A stretch of 64,000 nt of DNA from Phocoena phocoena. Lineage: Eukaryota > Chordata > Mammalia > Artiodactyla > Phocoenidae. The translations under genes and the position numbers were made by a program. Positions 15,251-28,459 of the stretch are shown piece after piece. The notes beneath the pieces were generated by a model that saw nothing but the letters and a program-made list of their open reading frames with translations, searched no databases and was not told the origin of the DNA. Position 1 is the stretch's first letter, and each line of letters starts with the position of its first letter. The DNA lies in assembly GCF_963924675.1 (NCBI RefSeq), contig NC_089224.1, forward strand, positions 68,805,464-68,869,463, written 5' to 3'.

Positions 15251-17323
15251 TTCCACACTTAGTAAAACGATGGGAAAAAAAAAAAAAATACTGGGGAGCC
15301 CTGAGGAAGCAGTTGTCAATTTTGCTAGGGTGTCTGGGTTTCAGAGTGGAGATAGCCTCTGAGTTAGATTTTACTTCTTTTATTTCTTCTTTTATCACTT
15401 CATCTTCTTCCGTCTCTCTATCTTTATCTCTCTCTCCTTCCCCCATTTACATTTCAAATAATTTATTACTATGTACCCCCCCCCACTATTTTTATTTCTC
15501 ATTCTCTTCCTCTGATTAGTTAAATAATAAGCTTCCAGTCTGGTTAATAAGAAAAAGAACTAATAATATTATTGGCATCTTCTGTTGTTTTAGTCATATC
15601 AGAGAAAGGAAGAACTAAAAATATGAACAAAAGGCCTTTTGGCTTTTAAACATATTTTTGAAGTTTCTACACTTATAAATTTGTCAAGTAACTGAAATAA
15701 AAAGTTTTGCAAATAGTGTCCCTTTGAGATTTTAAAGGTATTAATAACTTGAGGAAGACAAAGAGGAAGGTGGCACTAAGAGAGCTGCTAAGGGGTGTAC
15801 CAGAAGGTCTAGGAGGTGAATACAGGAGGAAACTAGGGGAAAGGTTTGGGCAGTGAGTGTGCTCACCAAGATTTTATTATTGCCCTCGACAGCTCTCATG
15901 TCCAGTTTGGTGAAATACTATTTACAATGGATAGAAGAAGATGGAAACAGGAGTATCCTATGATAGTCACTTTCCTTTATAACTCTAGGCCAGCCTAGAA
16001 ATTATTCTAAGACAATGTGAGATTATTAAAAGGTCAAGAAAGAGTCATTAAAGTGATATTATTCACTTATTTCTTTTTTAATTTTTCTGTGTACTGTGAT
16101 CACTCGATTATTTGACATATCACAAAATAAGAGTTTTAAGAGAGTGCCCTTAGATCTTCTATCCCATGTCCCACATTATAAAGTTAGGGAAACTTTGAGT
16201 CTCAGAATCGTTTTTTAGGGTCTTATGGCTAATAAAAGCCTCCTAATCTAGTGTTCTTTCTATGTCTTGTATCACATCAGTAATTTTTCTGTCATAATTT
16301 CCAACATCCTTCTCACTGACAGTTTCTGGAACACAGGCTGACTCCATTTAATGCTGTATCTCACAAGGGGAGAAGGGGTTGAAGCAGTTGGATCCCATTT
16401 CCACCTTTCATAATAAACATGCAATTCGTAAATTAGCTTCTCAAATAGAAAGTTTCAATATTTACCCTTTTGCCTGAATTCTTTACTTGCTTCTTAGAAC
16501 AATTACCTCATAGAGATGCCCACTCTGTATTATAAGATGATCTAAACGGACAGCCCAGTATTTCATCTATCATAGCACCATGGAGGAAGCCATTGTCCAG
16601 ATGTCCTTGAGATCCCTGGAAACTCAGAATTCTGTACTTCCAAAGAGCCCAGAGATGCCAGGAGAAAAAGACATGTTACAGGCCCAGGGTAGAGATGACT
16701 GGTGCCTAAATGATCTAATTGGAACATGAGCTGGTTTTTTGCATCTAAGAAGATTAATGTACCAGCTTAGCTAAGCAATGCCATATAGATGCAGGTGAAT
16801 AGAAGCAGAATCAATTTATAGGACACTGTAAAATAGATGCAAGCATGACCTCTTGTGGTAGAAGAGCCTATAGGTTGGGAAGGATCAGAAAACCTTTGGG
16901 CTGTAGGTGACGAGGTTGTGCAGGGGGAGCTGCTTCTCTGTTGAGTTCATATTAGAACCTTGGAACTTCTCTCTGGACCCCCTCCCCTGGAAGTATCCCC
17001 TTGGAGCTCAGTGCTCTGTCACCTATAAGCATGTATCATAATTCATCCAAATTCCCTTTAATTAATAGCAGACAAGTACCATGTGATATATGCAAGGTCA
17101 GCCAGTCTTATGGCCTCTCAAGGTCACCATTTACAAAGCACCATATTTTTTATTTATTTATTTTTAATTGAATACCTAGGGATGGGTCTTACTGAACAGG
17201 AAGAAAGTACGTTTTATTAAAATAGTAAGAAATAGGGAGATTGTCTAATGTGCATGTTATGAATCAAATTGGCAGAAGTAGTATTATTTGAAGCTGTAGA
17301 ATTAGAATGAGTTTAAGCCAGTA

Positions 17324-17898
17324 AGAAGAGCATGTCTTTCAGATGAATGGATAAAGCAGATGTGGCACATATATACAATGGAATATTACTCAGCCATAAA
17401 AAGAAACAAAATTGAGTTATTTGTAGTGAGGTAGATGGACCTAGAGTCTGTCATAAAGAGTGAAGTCAGAAAGAGAAAAACAAATACCGTATGCTGACGC
17501 ATGTATATGGAATCTAAAAAAAAAAAAAAAAGCTACTGATGAACCTAGTGGTGAGGCAGTAATAAAGATGTAGACATAGAGAATGGACTTGAGGACGTGG
17601 GGTGGGGAGAGGGAAGCTGGGGCAAAGTGAGAGTAGCATCGACATATATACATTACCAAATGTAAAATAGTTAGCTAGGGGGAAGCAGCTGCATAGCACA
17701 GGGAGAACAGCTTGGTGCTTTGCAATAACCTAGAGAGGTGGGTTAGGGAGGGTAGGAGGGAGGCTCAAGAGGGAGGGGATATGGGGATATGTGTACACAT
17801 ATGACTGATTCACTTTGTTGTACAACAGAAACTAACACAGCATTGCGAAGCAATTATACTCCAATAAAGATGTATTAAAAAAAAAAGAGGATGTCTTT
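17324..17898 (+). mobile_element. 5'-truncated L1 3' end, sense
   Basis: About 550 bp from the end of L1 ORF2 ('gtggcacatatatacaatgg', 'attactcagccataaaaag') through the 3' UTR to 'actccaataaagatgtatt' and an A-tail. An imperfect target-site duplication, 'aagagcatgtctttc' before and 'aagaggatgtctttg' after, flanks it. The sequence matches the 3' end of the large L1 at 19060-24552, so it belongs to a related subfamily. Confidence 0.88.
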
Positions 17899-18224
17899 GT
17901 TGGCAAGCTGTTTGGAGACATGAGAATGATGTAGGAATGATAGAGAGGAAGAGACTGTAGAGCTTTGGTATTCTCGTAAGGGAGAGAGGGAGGAACTGAG
18001 GTGGAATTTGGAATGAGCTTGAGCTGATATCAGACAGTGAGATCATATGAGTAAAGATTTGAGTTGTGAATAAAGGGAAATGCATTTAGCTTTCCAGCTT
18101 GAGAGCATTTTGTACATTGCATATTGAGATAAATGGTGAGTCAACTTTGCCTGCCCTTTTCCCCTGGTCATCATAGATATGGGAGGTGGGGGGAAGCCCT
18201 AGAAAGAGCAGGAGAGGAGAGTTA

Positions 18225-18415
18225 ACACCCATTCTGTGTTAAGCAGGCACATACATTAAATTTTATCTTCACGACAACCCTTAAAGAGGAAGATCAGTAA
18301 TCTTTTCAGAGTTGAGGGGATTGGAACTCAGAGAGGTTAGTTTCCCAAAGACAGCACAGATAATGAAAGGAGGCATTGAAATTCAAACTAAAAGGTGGCT
18401 GACTCCAATGAAAAA
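18225..18415 (-). mobile_element. MIR SINE, antisense
   Basis: Reverse-orientation MIR blocks: 'cacgacaacccttaaagaggaag', 'ggaactcagagaggttag', 'cccaaagacagcacagataatg' and 'aggcattgaaattcaaac'. It is diverged. Confidence 0.6.
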
Positions 18416-18769
18416 TTGTTCGTTGTACTCTAACATATCACCCCAAGCCTATTCCTTCTGCCCACTTTTGCCACATCTCATTCTTGAGGTCTGTCCTCAG
18501 AGGAGACTGTCACAGTCTAAAGGTTAACAAACAGCCGTTCAGTTCCTTATTTTATTGGCATCATTGGTTCTTTTAAGTAGTGATATTCTAAAGCGAGAGC
18601 ATCCTCTCTCAGGTAGTCTCAGTTCTCTAAGCTCCTTCATCTCTTATTGTACTGGCCACATTTAGAAGAGATATTTTTGTGATTCACATATGGAATGATA
18701 CATCTTTTCTTTAGGAATATTTCAGTAGTTCAAATATGTCCTTGTTTTCAGGGAGCTCCCCTTTTTGAA

Positions 18770-18890
18770 ACTGAGGTAAAATTGACTTACAACATTATAT
18801 TCGTTTCGGTTGTACAACGTAATGATTTGATATTTGTATATATTGCAAAACGGTCATCACAATAAGTCTAGTTAGCATCTGTTACTGTAG
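18770..18890 (-). mobile_element. Old L1 3' UTR fragment, antisense
   Basis: The segment 'gaggtaaaattgacttacaacattatattcg' followed by 'gtacaacgtaatgatttgatatttgtatatattgcaaaa' is a well-known old-L1 3' UTR sequence in reverse orientation. Confidence 0.65.
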
Positions 18891-19058
18891 TGAGTGGCCT
18901 CATGAGTCTTATGGGTGAAAATGGGAAGATAATGAAAATATCCAAGTTTCTGGCTGGGGTAACTGGGTAGGTTGGTGGATCATTCCCTGAAATAGGAGGA
19001 ACAAACAGGTTTGGAAGAACTTCTTTTTTTTAATGTTTATTCATTTATTTATTTATTT

Positions 19059-19101
<43 letters not shown>

Positions 19102-19575
19102 CTATATTGGAGTATAATTGCTTTACAATGGTGTGTTAGTTTCTGCTTTATAACAAAGTGAATCAGTTATACATATACATATGTTCCCATATCTCTTCCC
19201 TCTTGCATCTCCCTCCCTCCCACTCTCCCTATCCCACCCCTCTAGGTGGTCACAAAGCACCGAGCTGATCTCCCTGTGCTACGCGGCTGCTTCCTACTAG
19301 CTATCTATTTTACGTTTGGTAGTGTATATATGTCCATGTCACTCTCTCACTTTCTCACAGCTTACCCTTCCCCCTCCCCATATCCTCAAGTCCATTCTCT
19401 AGTAGGTCAGTGGCGTTATTCCTGTCTTACCCCTAGGTGCTTCATGACATTTTTTTTCTTTTTCTTAGATTCCATATATATATGTTAGCATACGGTATTT
19501 GTCTTTCTCTTTCCGACTTGCTTCACTCTGTATGACAGACTCTAGGTCTATCCACCTCACTACAAATAACTCAAT

Positions 19576-22500
19576 TTAGTTTCTTTTTATGGCTGAGTAA
19601 TAGTCCATTGTATATATGTGCCACATCTTCTTTATCCATTCATCTGATGATGGACACTTAGGTTGCTTCCATCTCCTGGCTATTGTAAATAGAGCTTCAG
19701 TGAACATTTTGGTACATGACTCTTTTTGAATTTTGGTTTTCTCAGGGTATATGCCCAGTAGTGGGATTGCTGGGTCATATGGTAGTTCTATTTGTAGTTT
19801 TTTAAGGAACCTCCATACTGTTCTCCATAGTGGCTGAACCAATTCACATTCCCACCAGCAGTGCAAGAGTGTTCCCTTTGCTCCACACCCTCTCCAGCAT
19901 TTATTGTTTCTAGATTTTTTGATGATGGCCATTCTGACTGGTGTGAGATGATATCTCATTGTAGTTTTGATTTGCATTTCTCTAATGATTAATGAAGTTG
20001 AGCATTCTTTCATGTGTTTGTTGGCAACCTGTATATCTTCTTTGGAGAAATGTCTATTTAGGTCTTCTGCCCATTTTTGGATTGGGTTCTTTGTTGTTTT
20101 GTTATTGAGCTGCATGAGCTGCTTGTAAATTTTGGAGATTAATCCTTTGTCAGTTGCTTCATTTGCAAATATTTTCTCGCATTCTGAGGGTTGTCTTTTG
20201 GTCTTGTTTATGGTTTCCTTTGCTGTGCAAAAGATTTGAAGTTTCATTAGGTCCCATTTGTTTATTTTTGTTTTTATTTCCATTTCTCTAGGAGGTGGGT
20301 CAAAAAGGATCTTGCTGTGATTTATGTCATAGAGTGTTCTGCCTATGCTTTCCTCTAAGAGTTTGATAGTTTCTGGCCTTACATTTAGGTCTTTAATCCA
20401 TTTTGAGCTTATTTTTGTGTATGGTGTTAGGGAGTGATCTAATCTCATACTTTTACATGTACCTGTCCAGTTTTCCCAGCACCACTTATTGAAGAGGCTG
20501 TCCTTTCTCTACTGTACATTCCTGCCTCCTTTATCAAAGATAAGGTGACCATATGTGCGTGGGTTTATCTCTGGGCTTTCTATCCTGTTACATTGATCCA
20601 TCTTTCTGTTTTTGTGCCAGTACCATACTGTCTTGACTACTGTAGCTTTGTAGTATAGTCTGAAGTCAGGGAGCCTGATTCCTCCAGCTCCGTTTTTTGT
20701 TCTCAAGATTGCTTTGGCTCTTTGGGGTCTTTTGTGTTTCCATACAAATTGTGAATTTTTTTGCTCTAGTTCTGTGAAAAATGCCAGTGGTAGTTTGATA
20801 GGGATTGCATTGAATCTGTAGATTGCTTTGGGTAGTAGAGTCATTTTCACAATGTTGATTCTTCCAATCCAAGAACCTGGTATATCTCTCCATCTATTTG
20901 TATCATCTTTAATTTCTTTCATCAGTGTCTTATAATTTTCTGCATACAGGTCTTTTGTCTCCTTAGGTACGTTTATTCCTAGATATTTTATTCTTTTTGT
21001 TGCAATGGTAAATGGGAGTGTTTTCTTAATTTCACTTTCAGATTTTTCATCATTAGTGTATAGGAATGCCAGAGATTTCTGTGCATTAATTTTGTATCCT
21101 GATACTTTACCAAATTCATCGATTAGCTCTAGTAGTCTTCTGGTAGCATCTTTAGGATTCTCTATGTATAGTATCATGTCATCTGCAAACAGTGACAGCT
21201 TTACTTCTTCTTTTCTGATTTGGATTCCTTTTATTTCCTTTTCTTCTCTGATTGCTGTGGCTAAAACTTCCAAAACTGTGTTGAATAACAGTGGTGAGGG
21301 CTTCCCTGGTGGCACAGTGGTTGAGAGTCTGCCTGCCGAAGCAGGGGACACGGGTTCGTGTCCTGTTCTGAGAAGATCCCACATGCCACGTAGCAGCTAG
21401 GCCCGTGAGCCATAGTTGCCGAGCCTGCACATTTGGAGCCTGTGCTCTGCAATGGGAGAGGCCACAACACTGAGAGGCCCGCGTACTGAAAAAAAAAAAA
21501 AAAAAAAGTGGTGAGAGTGGGCAACCTTGTCTTGTTCCTGATCTTAGTGGAAATGGTTTCAGTTTTTCACCATTGAGGATGATGTTGGCTGTGGGTTTGT
21601 CATATATGGCCTTTATTATGTTGAGGAATGTTCCCTCTATGCCTACTTTCTGCAGGGTTTTTATCATACATGGGTGTTGAATTTTGTCAAAAGCTTTTTC
21701 TGCATCTACTGAGATGATCATGTGGTTTTTCTCTGTCAATTTGTTAATATGGTGTATCACGTTGATTGACTTGCATATATTGAAGAATCCTTGCATTCCT
21801 AGAATAAACCCCACTTGATCATGGTGTACGATCCTTTTAATGTGCTGTTGGATTCTGTTTGCTAGTATTTTGTTGAGGATTTTTGCATCTATGTTCATCA
21901 GTGATATTGGCCTATAGTTTTCTTTCTTTGTGACATCTTTGTCTGGTTTTGGTATCAGGGTGATGGTGACGTCGTAGAATGAGTTTGGGAGTTTTCCTGC
22001 CTCTGCTATACTTTGGAAGAGTTTGAGAAGGATACGTGTTAGCTCTTCTCTAAATGTTTGATAGAATTCGTCTGTGAAGCCATCTGGTCCTGGGCTTTTG
22101 TTTGTTGGAAGATTTTTAATCACAGTTTCAATTTCATTACTTGTGATTGGTCTGTTCATATTTTCTGTTTCTTCCTGGTTCAGTCTTGGAAGGTTATACT
22201 TTTCTAAGAATTTGTCCATTTCTTCCAGGTTGTCCATTTTATTGGCATAGAGTTGCTTATAGTCGTCTGTTAGGATGCTTTGTATATCTGCAGTACCTGT
22301 TGTAACTTCTTTTTCATTTCTAATTTTATTGATTTGAGTCCTCTTCCTCTTTTTCTTGATGAGTCTGGCTAATGATTTATCAATTTTGTTTATCTTCTCA
22401 AAGAACCAGCTTTTAGTTTTATTGATCTTTGCTATTGTTTTCTTTGGTTCTATTTCATTTATTTCTGCTCTGATCTTTATGATTTCTTTCCTTCTGCTAA

Positions 22501-23487
22501 CTTTGGGTTTTGTTTGTTCTTTTTTCTCTAGTTCCTTTACCTGTAAGGTTAGATTGTTTACTTGAGATTTTTCTTTTTTCTTGAGGTAGGCTTGTCTAGA
22601 TATAAACTTCCCTCTTAGAACTGCTTTTGCTGCATCCCATAGGTTTTGGATTGTCGTGTTTTCATTGTCCTTTGTCTCTAGGGTTTTTTTGATTTCCTCT
22701 GTGATCTCTTGGTTATTTAGTAACATCTCGTTTAGCCTCCATGTGTTTGTGTATTTTACAGTTTTTTTTCCTGTAAGTGATATCTAGTCTCATAGCGCTA
22801 TGGTCTGAAAAGATGCTTGATATGATTTCAATTTTCTTAAATTTTACTGAGGCTTGACTTGTGACCCAAGATATGATCTATCCTGGAGAATGTTCCATGC
22901 GCATATGAGAAGAAAGTGTAATCTGCTGTTTTTGGATGGAATGTCCTATAAATATAAATTAAATCTATCTCATATATTGTGTCATTTAAAGCTTGTGTCT
23001 CCTTATTAATTTTCCTTTTGGATGATCTGTCCATTGGTGTAAGTGAGGTGTTAAAGTCCCCCACTATTATTGTGTTACTGTTGATTTCCTCTTTTAGAGC
23101 TGTTAGCAGTTACCATATGTATTGAGGTGCTCCTATGTTGGGTGCATATATATTTATAATTGTTATATCTTCTTCTTGGATTGATCCCTTGATCATTATG
23201 TAGTGTCCTTCCTTGTCTCTTGTAACATTCTTTATTTTAAAGTCTATTTTATCTGATATGAGTATTGCTACTCCAGCTTTCTTTGAAATTCCATTTGCAT
23301 GGAATATCTTTTTCCATCCCCTCACTTTCAGTCTATATGTGTCCCTAGGTCTGAAGTGGGTCTCTTGTACACAGCATATATATGGGTCTTGTTTTTGTAT
23401 CCATTCAGCAAGCCTGTATCTTTTGGTTGGAGCATTTAATCCATTGACGTTTAAGGTAATTATTGATATGTATGTTCTTATTACCAT
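19576..23487 (-). pseudogene. L1 ORF2 (endonuclease/reverse transcriptase), disrupted
   Basis: Read on the minus strand, it starts MVIRTYISIITLNVNGLNAP and soon shows the endonuclease motifs with Asn (NVNG) and Glu (QETHF). The reverse transcriptase region has [32 protein letters not shown] and the FADD catalytic box near 21180. The C-terminal part keeps the Cys/His-rich [15 protein letters not shown] near 19860. Breaks: a stop near 23108, frame changes near 22780-22840 and 20450-20510, and the SINE at 21299. The product, if made, would not be a functional retrotransposition enzyme. Confidence 0.88.
21299..21506 (+). mobile_element. CHR-type SINE inside the L1
   Basis: A full SINE in sense orientation, 'ggcttccctggtggcacagtgg' to an A-tail of about 20. 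A 9-bp target-site duplication 'agtggtgag' occurs at 21290-21298 and 21507-21515. It is inserted in L1 ORF2 between the CPLSPLF motif and the FADD box. It is more diverged from the family consensus than the copies at 45-53 kb. Confidence 0.93.
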
Positions 23488-23545
23488 TTTCTTAATTGTT
23501 TTGGGTTTGTTTTTGTAGGTCCTTTTCTTCTCTTGTGTTTCCCAC

Positions 23546-24449
23546 TTAGGGAAGTTCCTTTAGCATTTGTTGTAGAGCTGGTTTGGAGGTGCTGAATTCT
23601 CTTAGCTTTTGCCTGTCTGTTAAGCTTTTGATTTCTCCATCAAATCTGAATGAGATCCTTCCTGGGTAGAGTAATCTTGGTTGTAGTTTCTTCTGTTTCA
23701 TCACTTTAAGTATATCATGCCACTCCCTTCTGGCTTGTAGAGTTTCTGCTGAGAAATCAGCTGTTAACCTTATGGGAGTTCCCGTGTATGTTGTCATTTT
23801 TCCCTTGGTGCTTTCAATAATTTTTCTTTGTCTTTAATTTTTGCCAGTTTGATTGTTATGTGTCTCGGTATGTTTCTCCTTGGGTTTAGAGTCCTGTATG
23901 GGACTCTCTGCACTTCCTGGACTTGGGTTGCTATTTCCTTTCCCATGTTAGGGAAGTTTTTGACTATAATCTCTTCAGATATTTTCTCGGGTCCTTTCTC
24001 TCTCTCTTCTCCTTCTGGGACCCCTATAATGCAAATGTTGTTGTGTTTAATGTTGTCCCAGAGGTCTCTTAAGCTGTCTTCATTTCTTTTCTTTCTTTTT
24101 TCTTTATTCTGTTCCACAGCAGTGAATTCCACGATTTTGTCTTCCAGGTCACTTATCCATTCTTCTGCTCAGTTATTCTGCTATTGATTCCTTCTAGTGT
24201 ATTTTTCATTTCAGTTATTGTATTGCTCATCTCTGTTTGTTTGTTCTTTAATTCTTCCACGTCTTTGCTAAACATTTCTTGCATCTTCATGATCTTTGCC
24301 TCCATTGTTTTTCTGAGGTCCTGGATCATCTTCACTATCATTATTCTGAATTGTTTTTCTGGAAGATTGCCTATCTCCATTTCATTTAGTTGTTTTTCTG
24401 GAGTTTTGTCTTGTTCCTTTGTCTGGTCCATAGCCCTCTGCCTTTTCAT
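23546..24449 (-). pseudogene. L1 ORF1 (RNA-binding coiled-coil protein), frameshifted
   Basis: On the minus strand ORF1 probably starts at MKRQRAMDQTKEQDKTPEK (about 24449). A heptad-like coiled-coil region follows, rich in Lys, Glu and Met. After a frame change near 24140 comes the RRM-like part (DNIKHNNICIIGVPEGEER). A second frame change near 23795 leads into the C-terminal domain (RLTADFSAETLQARREW). ORF2 begins about 60 bp beyond its stop, as usual for L1. Confidence 0.82.
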
Positions 24450-24689
24450 CTTGTCTGTCTTTCTGTGAATGTGGGTTTTGTTCCACAGGCTGCAGGATTG
24501 TAGTTCTTCTTGCTTCTCTGGGAGAATTTTAAAATGTACTGAGTTCAAGGTTCTTGGGGAACATCCAAGTGGAGTGAGATGTGTAATGGGTATTGGGCAT
24601 ATGATCTAGAATTCCCACCATTAGTGTCAGTTATGGATCATGGCACAAAAGGCAAACAGAAGTTTTCTTTACAGAAGCCAGCATGGTTA

Positions 24690-24810
24690 AAAAGGCAGTG
24701 TGGCATAATGAAAAGAACTCAGTCATGGGATTTAGACAGACTTGGATTTGAATCCTACCACATACTACCTGTGTGGTATTAGACAACCACTCTGAGCCTT
24801 TTATGCATGG
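24690..24810 (+). mobile_element. MIR SINE fragment
   Basis: The MIR 5' and core blocks are recognisable: 'gcagtgtggcataatgaaaag', 'agacagacttggatttgaatcc' and 'ctgtgtggtattagacaacc'. Confidence 0.7.
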
Positions 24811-26709
24811 GTGGGCACCAAAAAAAACTGTCTACTTCACAGCTTTTTGAAGGCCAGAGTTCACTGCCTAGGGTCCCATAGACAGGTAGAAGTTCATTCC
24901 CTCTACTGAAAATGAGAGGATCTGTGAAGGCTCAGCCCAGCTTCATTGTAATCTACATGCTTCCTAGCTTAGAACCGTATAACATCAGTTTTATAACTCT
25001 AGATCTGGGTTGGAGCAAAAGGAAAAGAAACTTGGAGGCGAGCAAAGCATTAGATGGAACTTGGCAAGTCTGGTTGGAGAGAAGGAGGGTGGCTGGGGGC
25101 TGGATCTCAGCATGTACCACATAAGTGCCAGGCTGGCTGCTATTCTTATAAAGTTGGTCGAGGTTTGTTTTGGGTGTTGTTAGCCATTTCACTCCTTGCT
25201 TCTCTCCCATGTCCCGAGCGTATCAGAATTTAAATGATGTCATTCCCTATCTTTCATCCACACTTGAAGCTTTCTTTAACACTAAGGTATAAATGACTGA
25301 TAACAGTTCAGAGAAAAGTAGAAATATACTCCTACTAGTGTGGTACTACTTCCCTTTCACATACCCTCAGCAGTCACAGTTCACAAGTTATAGCTTCCTT
25401 TCCTACTAGTTCTGACTTCACGGTTTTTTTTTTCAAAATAATGGTCTGACAGTTACTACAAACTAAAAAGGCTTACTAAGGATGATGAAACTCATTTACC
25501 ATCATGGGGATAGAATGTTGTCTTTCACAGTGAGTATTTATTTGTAGTGAGAAACACCAAAGGGGTGGAACTCTAATATAATTTCAGGTGACACATACTT
25601 ATAAAGGGGACATTTGCATGCAGGACTTTTTCTAGGGGCCTCTGTAATCCAGTCTCCCACTCCATCTGTGTATAGTATTTGGCAAATAAGTTCTCGATAA
25701 AAGTTAGTTAGATAAATAAATACATGAGTTGATTCCTAGCGACTGCATCATCAAAGCATTCTCATAGATGCGTGTCGATTTCTGTGGACTAGACCAGCTG
25801 CAGCATTCAAACAGAAATTAGAGTCTTGGTAGACAATGTGCAAGCATGGAACCTAGAGTTGGACAGGAATTTTCTGTGCTCATTTGAAACTTGGCTCTGA
25901 CTGTGGTTTCTCTGTCACAGATTTTGGGATGGGAGAGTGCTCCCACAGGGAAAGCCATGTGCGCTGACATGGAAACCGAATGGAACCTTGGCTAGGCTAG
26001 GAGTCGTTGCTATTTTAGTCACTTCCAGATGTCTGCTATTGGAGTTTTAAGGGAAAGGGAAAGATGTGTGGCGTGTGGTGGGCCACAGGGTGGAAGGGGA
26101 GGGGGGAGACCTCTTTTAAGCCTTTCATTGTGTTTAAAACCACCCCTCAATATGCTACTGAGATGGATTGGATAAGGCTTTTAAAAATTGTGCACTTCAA
26201 CAGTACCTCCTCTTTTGTTTACATGCTTCACTGCATATGTAGAAATAGACCAACTGAAGAAACCTTTGCGAAGTAATCAGGATTCCAAAATAAGGGCTCT
26301 TACCCGCATTGGTTGTGATCTAATATTTATTGAGTGCAGCCATTGAACATAGGCTGAATGACACATACACCAGGTGAGTTAGCTGCCCCAGAAGCTACTG
26401 TGCTAACCTAACAAGCTCACCAGATGTTTGTTACATATCTACTTTCTCCTTTCATGTTATTTTGGAGGTGGCTTTTAATCCCAATACTGTCACTATGAAT
26501 TAGAAAAAGAAGTCAGGTTGTAATGTTTATGTATGTGAAGATGAGGCCCTTTGAAATCTTTTCAAAAGGGGTGTCTAGATCCTTTCCAGGAGGTCCTGGC
26601 ACCCACTCTGAACCAATCCAGGGGTCCAGGGACTTCTTGTTTCTTTGTTTTGCTGGGTAGGTATGGCATTAGTATGATGCAAATCCTGGTAGGCAAAGAA
26701 AGCATAGGA

Positions 26710-26880
26710 GAAGCAGTATAGCACAGTGGTTAAGCATATGGATTTGAATTAGACAGACCCTGTTCAGGTTCAGACTCTGTCACGTACTAGCTATGTGAAC
26801 ATGGACAAGTTACTTAACTTCTTTAAAGCTCAGTTTCTTCATCTGTAAAATAGGTGTAGAGCTACTGAGTCTTTTTCAGG
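26710..26880 (+). mobile_element. MIR SINE, 5' part (interrupted)
   Basis: Clear MIR: 'gcagtatagcacagtggttaag', 'gtcacgtactagctatgtgaac', 'caagttacttaacttc' and 'cttcatctgtaaaataggtg'. It continues at 27312 after an inserted LTR-like segment. Confidence 0.8.
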
Positions 26881-27311
26881 TGGGGAAGTGATGGTAAATA
26901 ACACCCCCTACCTTGTCGACCCAGGTTGTGAGCTAACCAGAAATAAGACAAAGGGTTAGACAGATGGAGGTCAACATGCCATCTTTATTATTGTTAACGC
27001 TGATATTAAAGAGTATGGCATCTTTTTATGGGCAAGTGGGCTTCAGAGGCAGACCTTCCTACCTATAAGTCCTAGACCAGGACAGGATGCCCCTCACAGG
27101 GGCAGAGCACAGCATGGGATCTCAAAGGAGGAGGAAGAGTGGTGCCCCACATCATCCCCATTCCTCACCCATGCTCTACTGTCAGATGAGTCTCTCCTCC
27201 GTGGGGTTAGTATGAGGCAGTGGAGAGGGGCTGGGAGTTTTACAGTTACGGTTTTTCTCTACATGGCAAGTAACAAGTGTAGAGGAAAACGATTGCCCCT
27301 AACGGCAGCCA
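26881..27311 (-). mobile_element. Probable solo LTR, antisense, inserted in a MIR
   Basis: The 431-bp segment begins 'tg' and ends 'ca' and separates two halves of one MIR. Read on the minus strand it has an 'aataaa'-type signal (about 26978-26990) about 100 bp from its end, as in an LTR. The flanking hexamers (ttcagg and cttcaa) are only partly alike. The family is not identified. Confidence 0.5.
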
Positions 27312-27420
27312 CTTCAAGAGGGTTCTTGTGAGGATTCTGTAAGAAGAAGTAAGGTGTTCAGCACATGCTACCAGCTCAAAAAATTTTATTGATTGATATT
27401 ATTACTGCAATTATCTTCTC
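27312..27420 (+). mobile_element. MIR SINE, 3' part (continuation)
   Basis: The MIR resumes with 'gggttcttgtgaggattctg', 'ggtgttcagcacatgctacc' and 'ttgatattattactgcaattat', completing the element begun at 26710. Confidence 0.65.
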
Positions 27421-28221
27421 ACTTCACAAGGCATAGTCGTTTTAAGTTATTGTCAGAGAGATGAAATCAGAGAGAAGCTGGGGAAGTGGATATATAGTAA
27501 TACAGAAACAATGCTGCCAAGCTAAGAGTGAAGAACACAGTGAATGAGAGAAGGAGAGGAAGATGAAGACTATTATAAGGGAAGCAACATCAAAATATGC
27601 CATGTTCTGTGTATAGAGAGCAGTTACTCAGGTGGCCTTGGAAGATGGTGATTCCAACCCTGGCAGATAATTTTTGGGAAACAGAATGTAATTTCATGAA
27701 TAAACATGCTTGTTAGGGGATAATAGTCTTGATGAATGAAAGGTTGTGCATATTGGTTCCAATGTCATCTCACCTGCTCCTTGTTTTTGCTAAGTGTGAG
27801 CTGAGATGTGGCCTCTGTGGCTTATGAAGAACCAACCTAACTGTGGCTCAGGTGACTGGAAGTGGAAACCTGCCATGACACTTTGAGGAAGCACATTTCA
27901 GATCCTCCCCCCAATATTAAGCAGGCTCTTAAAATTGTAAATTTAATGACACCATGAAGTGTGTTTTGATGTTTCAATCAGTGGGCATTTCACAGTAATG
28001 GCTCCACAGCTGAGCAAGCCTATAGTTGGTTAAAAATTTGGCCTATTTAGAAGTCCCTGAATTTCAAGTAAACCAAGAGACTGTCAATCAATGTGGAAGC
28101 TGAAACAATCACTCCATGAAGCAAAACAATAGGGCTCACATCAGAGCCATCTCCCAAGTTTGAAAATTAATGTCATTTTGTTATTCCTCTTAGAAGTCGA
28201 TCTTTTTTCTTTGAGTTGCTC

Positions 28222-28459
<238 letters not shown>

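Larger units (their letters stand above)
19060..24552 (-). mobile_element. Nearly full-length L1 retrotransposon, antisense
   Basis: A poly-T tract of about 37 bases (19060-19096) begins the reverse complement of an L1. It runs through the 3' UTR, ORF2 and ORF1 and stops about 100 bp beyond the ORF1 start. Large open stretches remain (515, 291, 290, 131 and 125 codons), so the copy is fairly young. A CHR SINE at 21299-21506 splits ORF2. Stops and frameshifts elsewhere make it non-autonomous now. Clear target-site duplications were not identified, and the 5' edge near 24552 is approximate. Confidence 0.9.

Noticed and set aside
21299..21506. Possible tRNA gene (tRNA-like A and B boxes)
   Set aside because: The tRNA-like part belongs to the SINE family; the substitutions and the A-tail show that it is a retroposed copy, not a tRNA gene.
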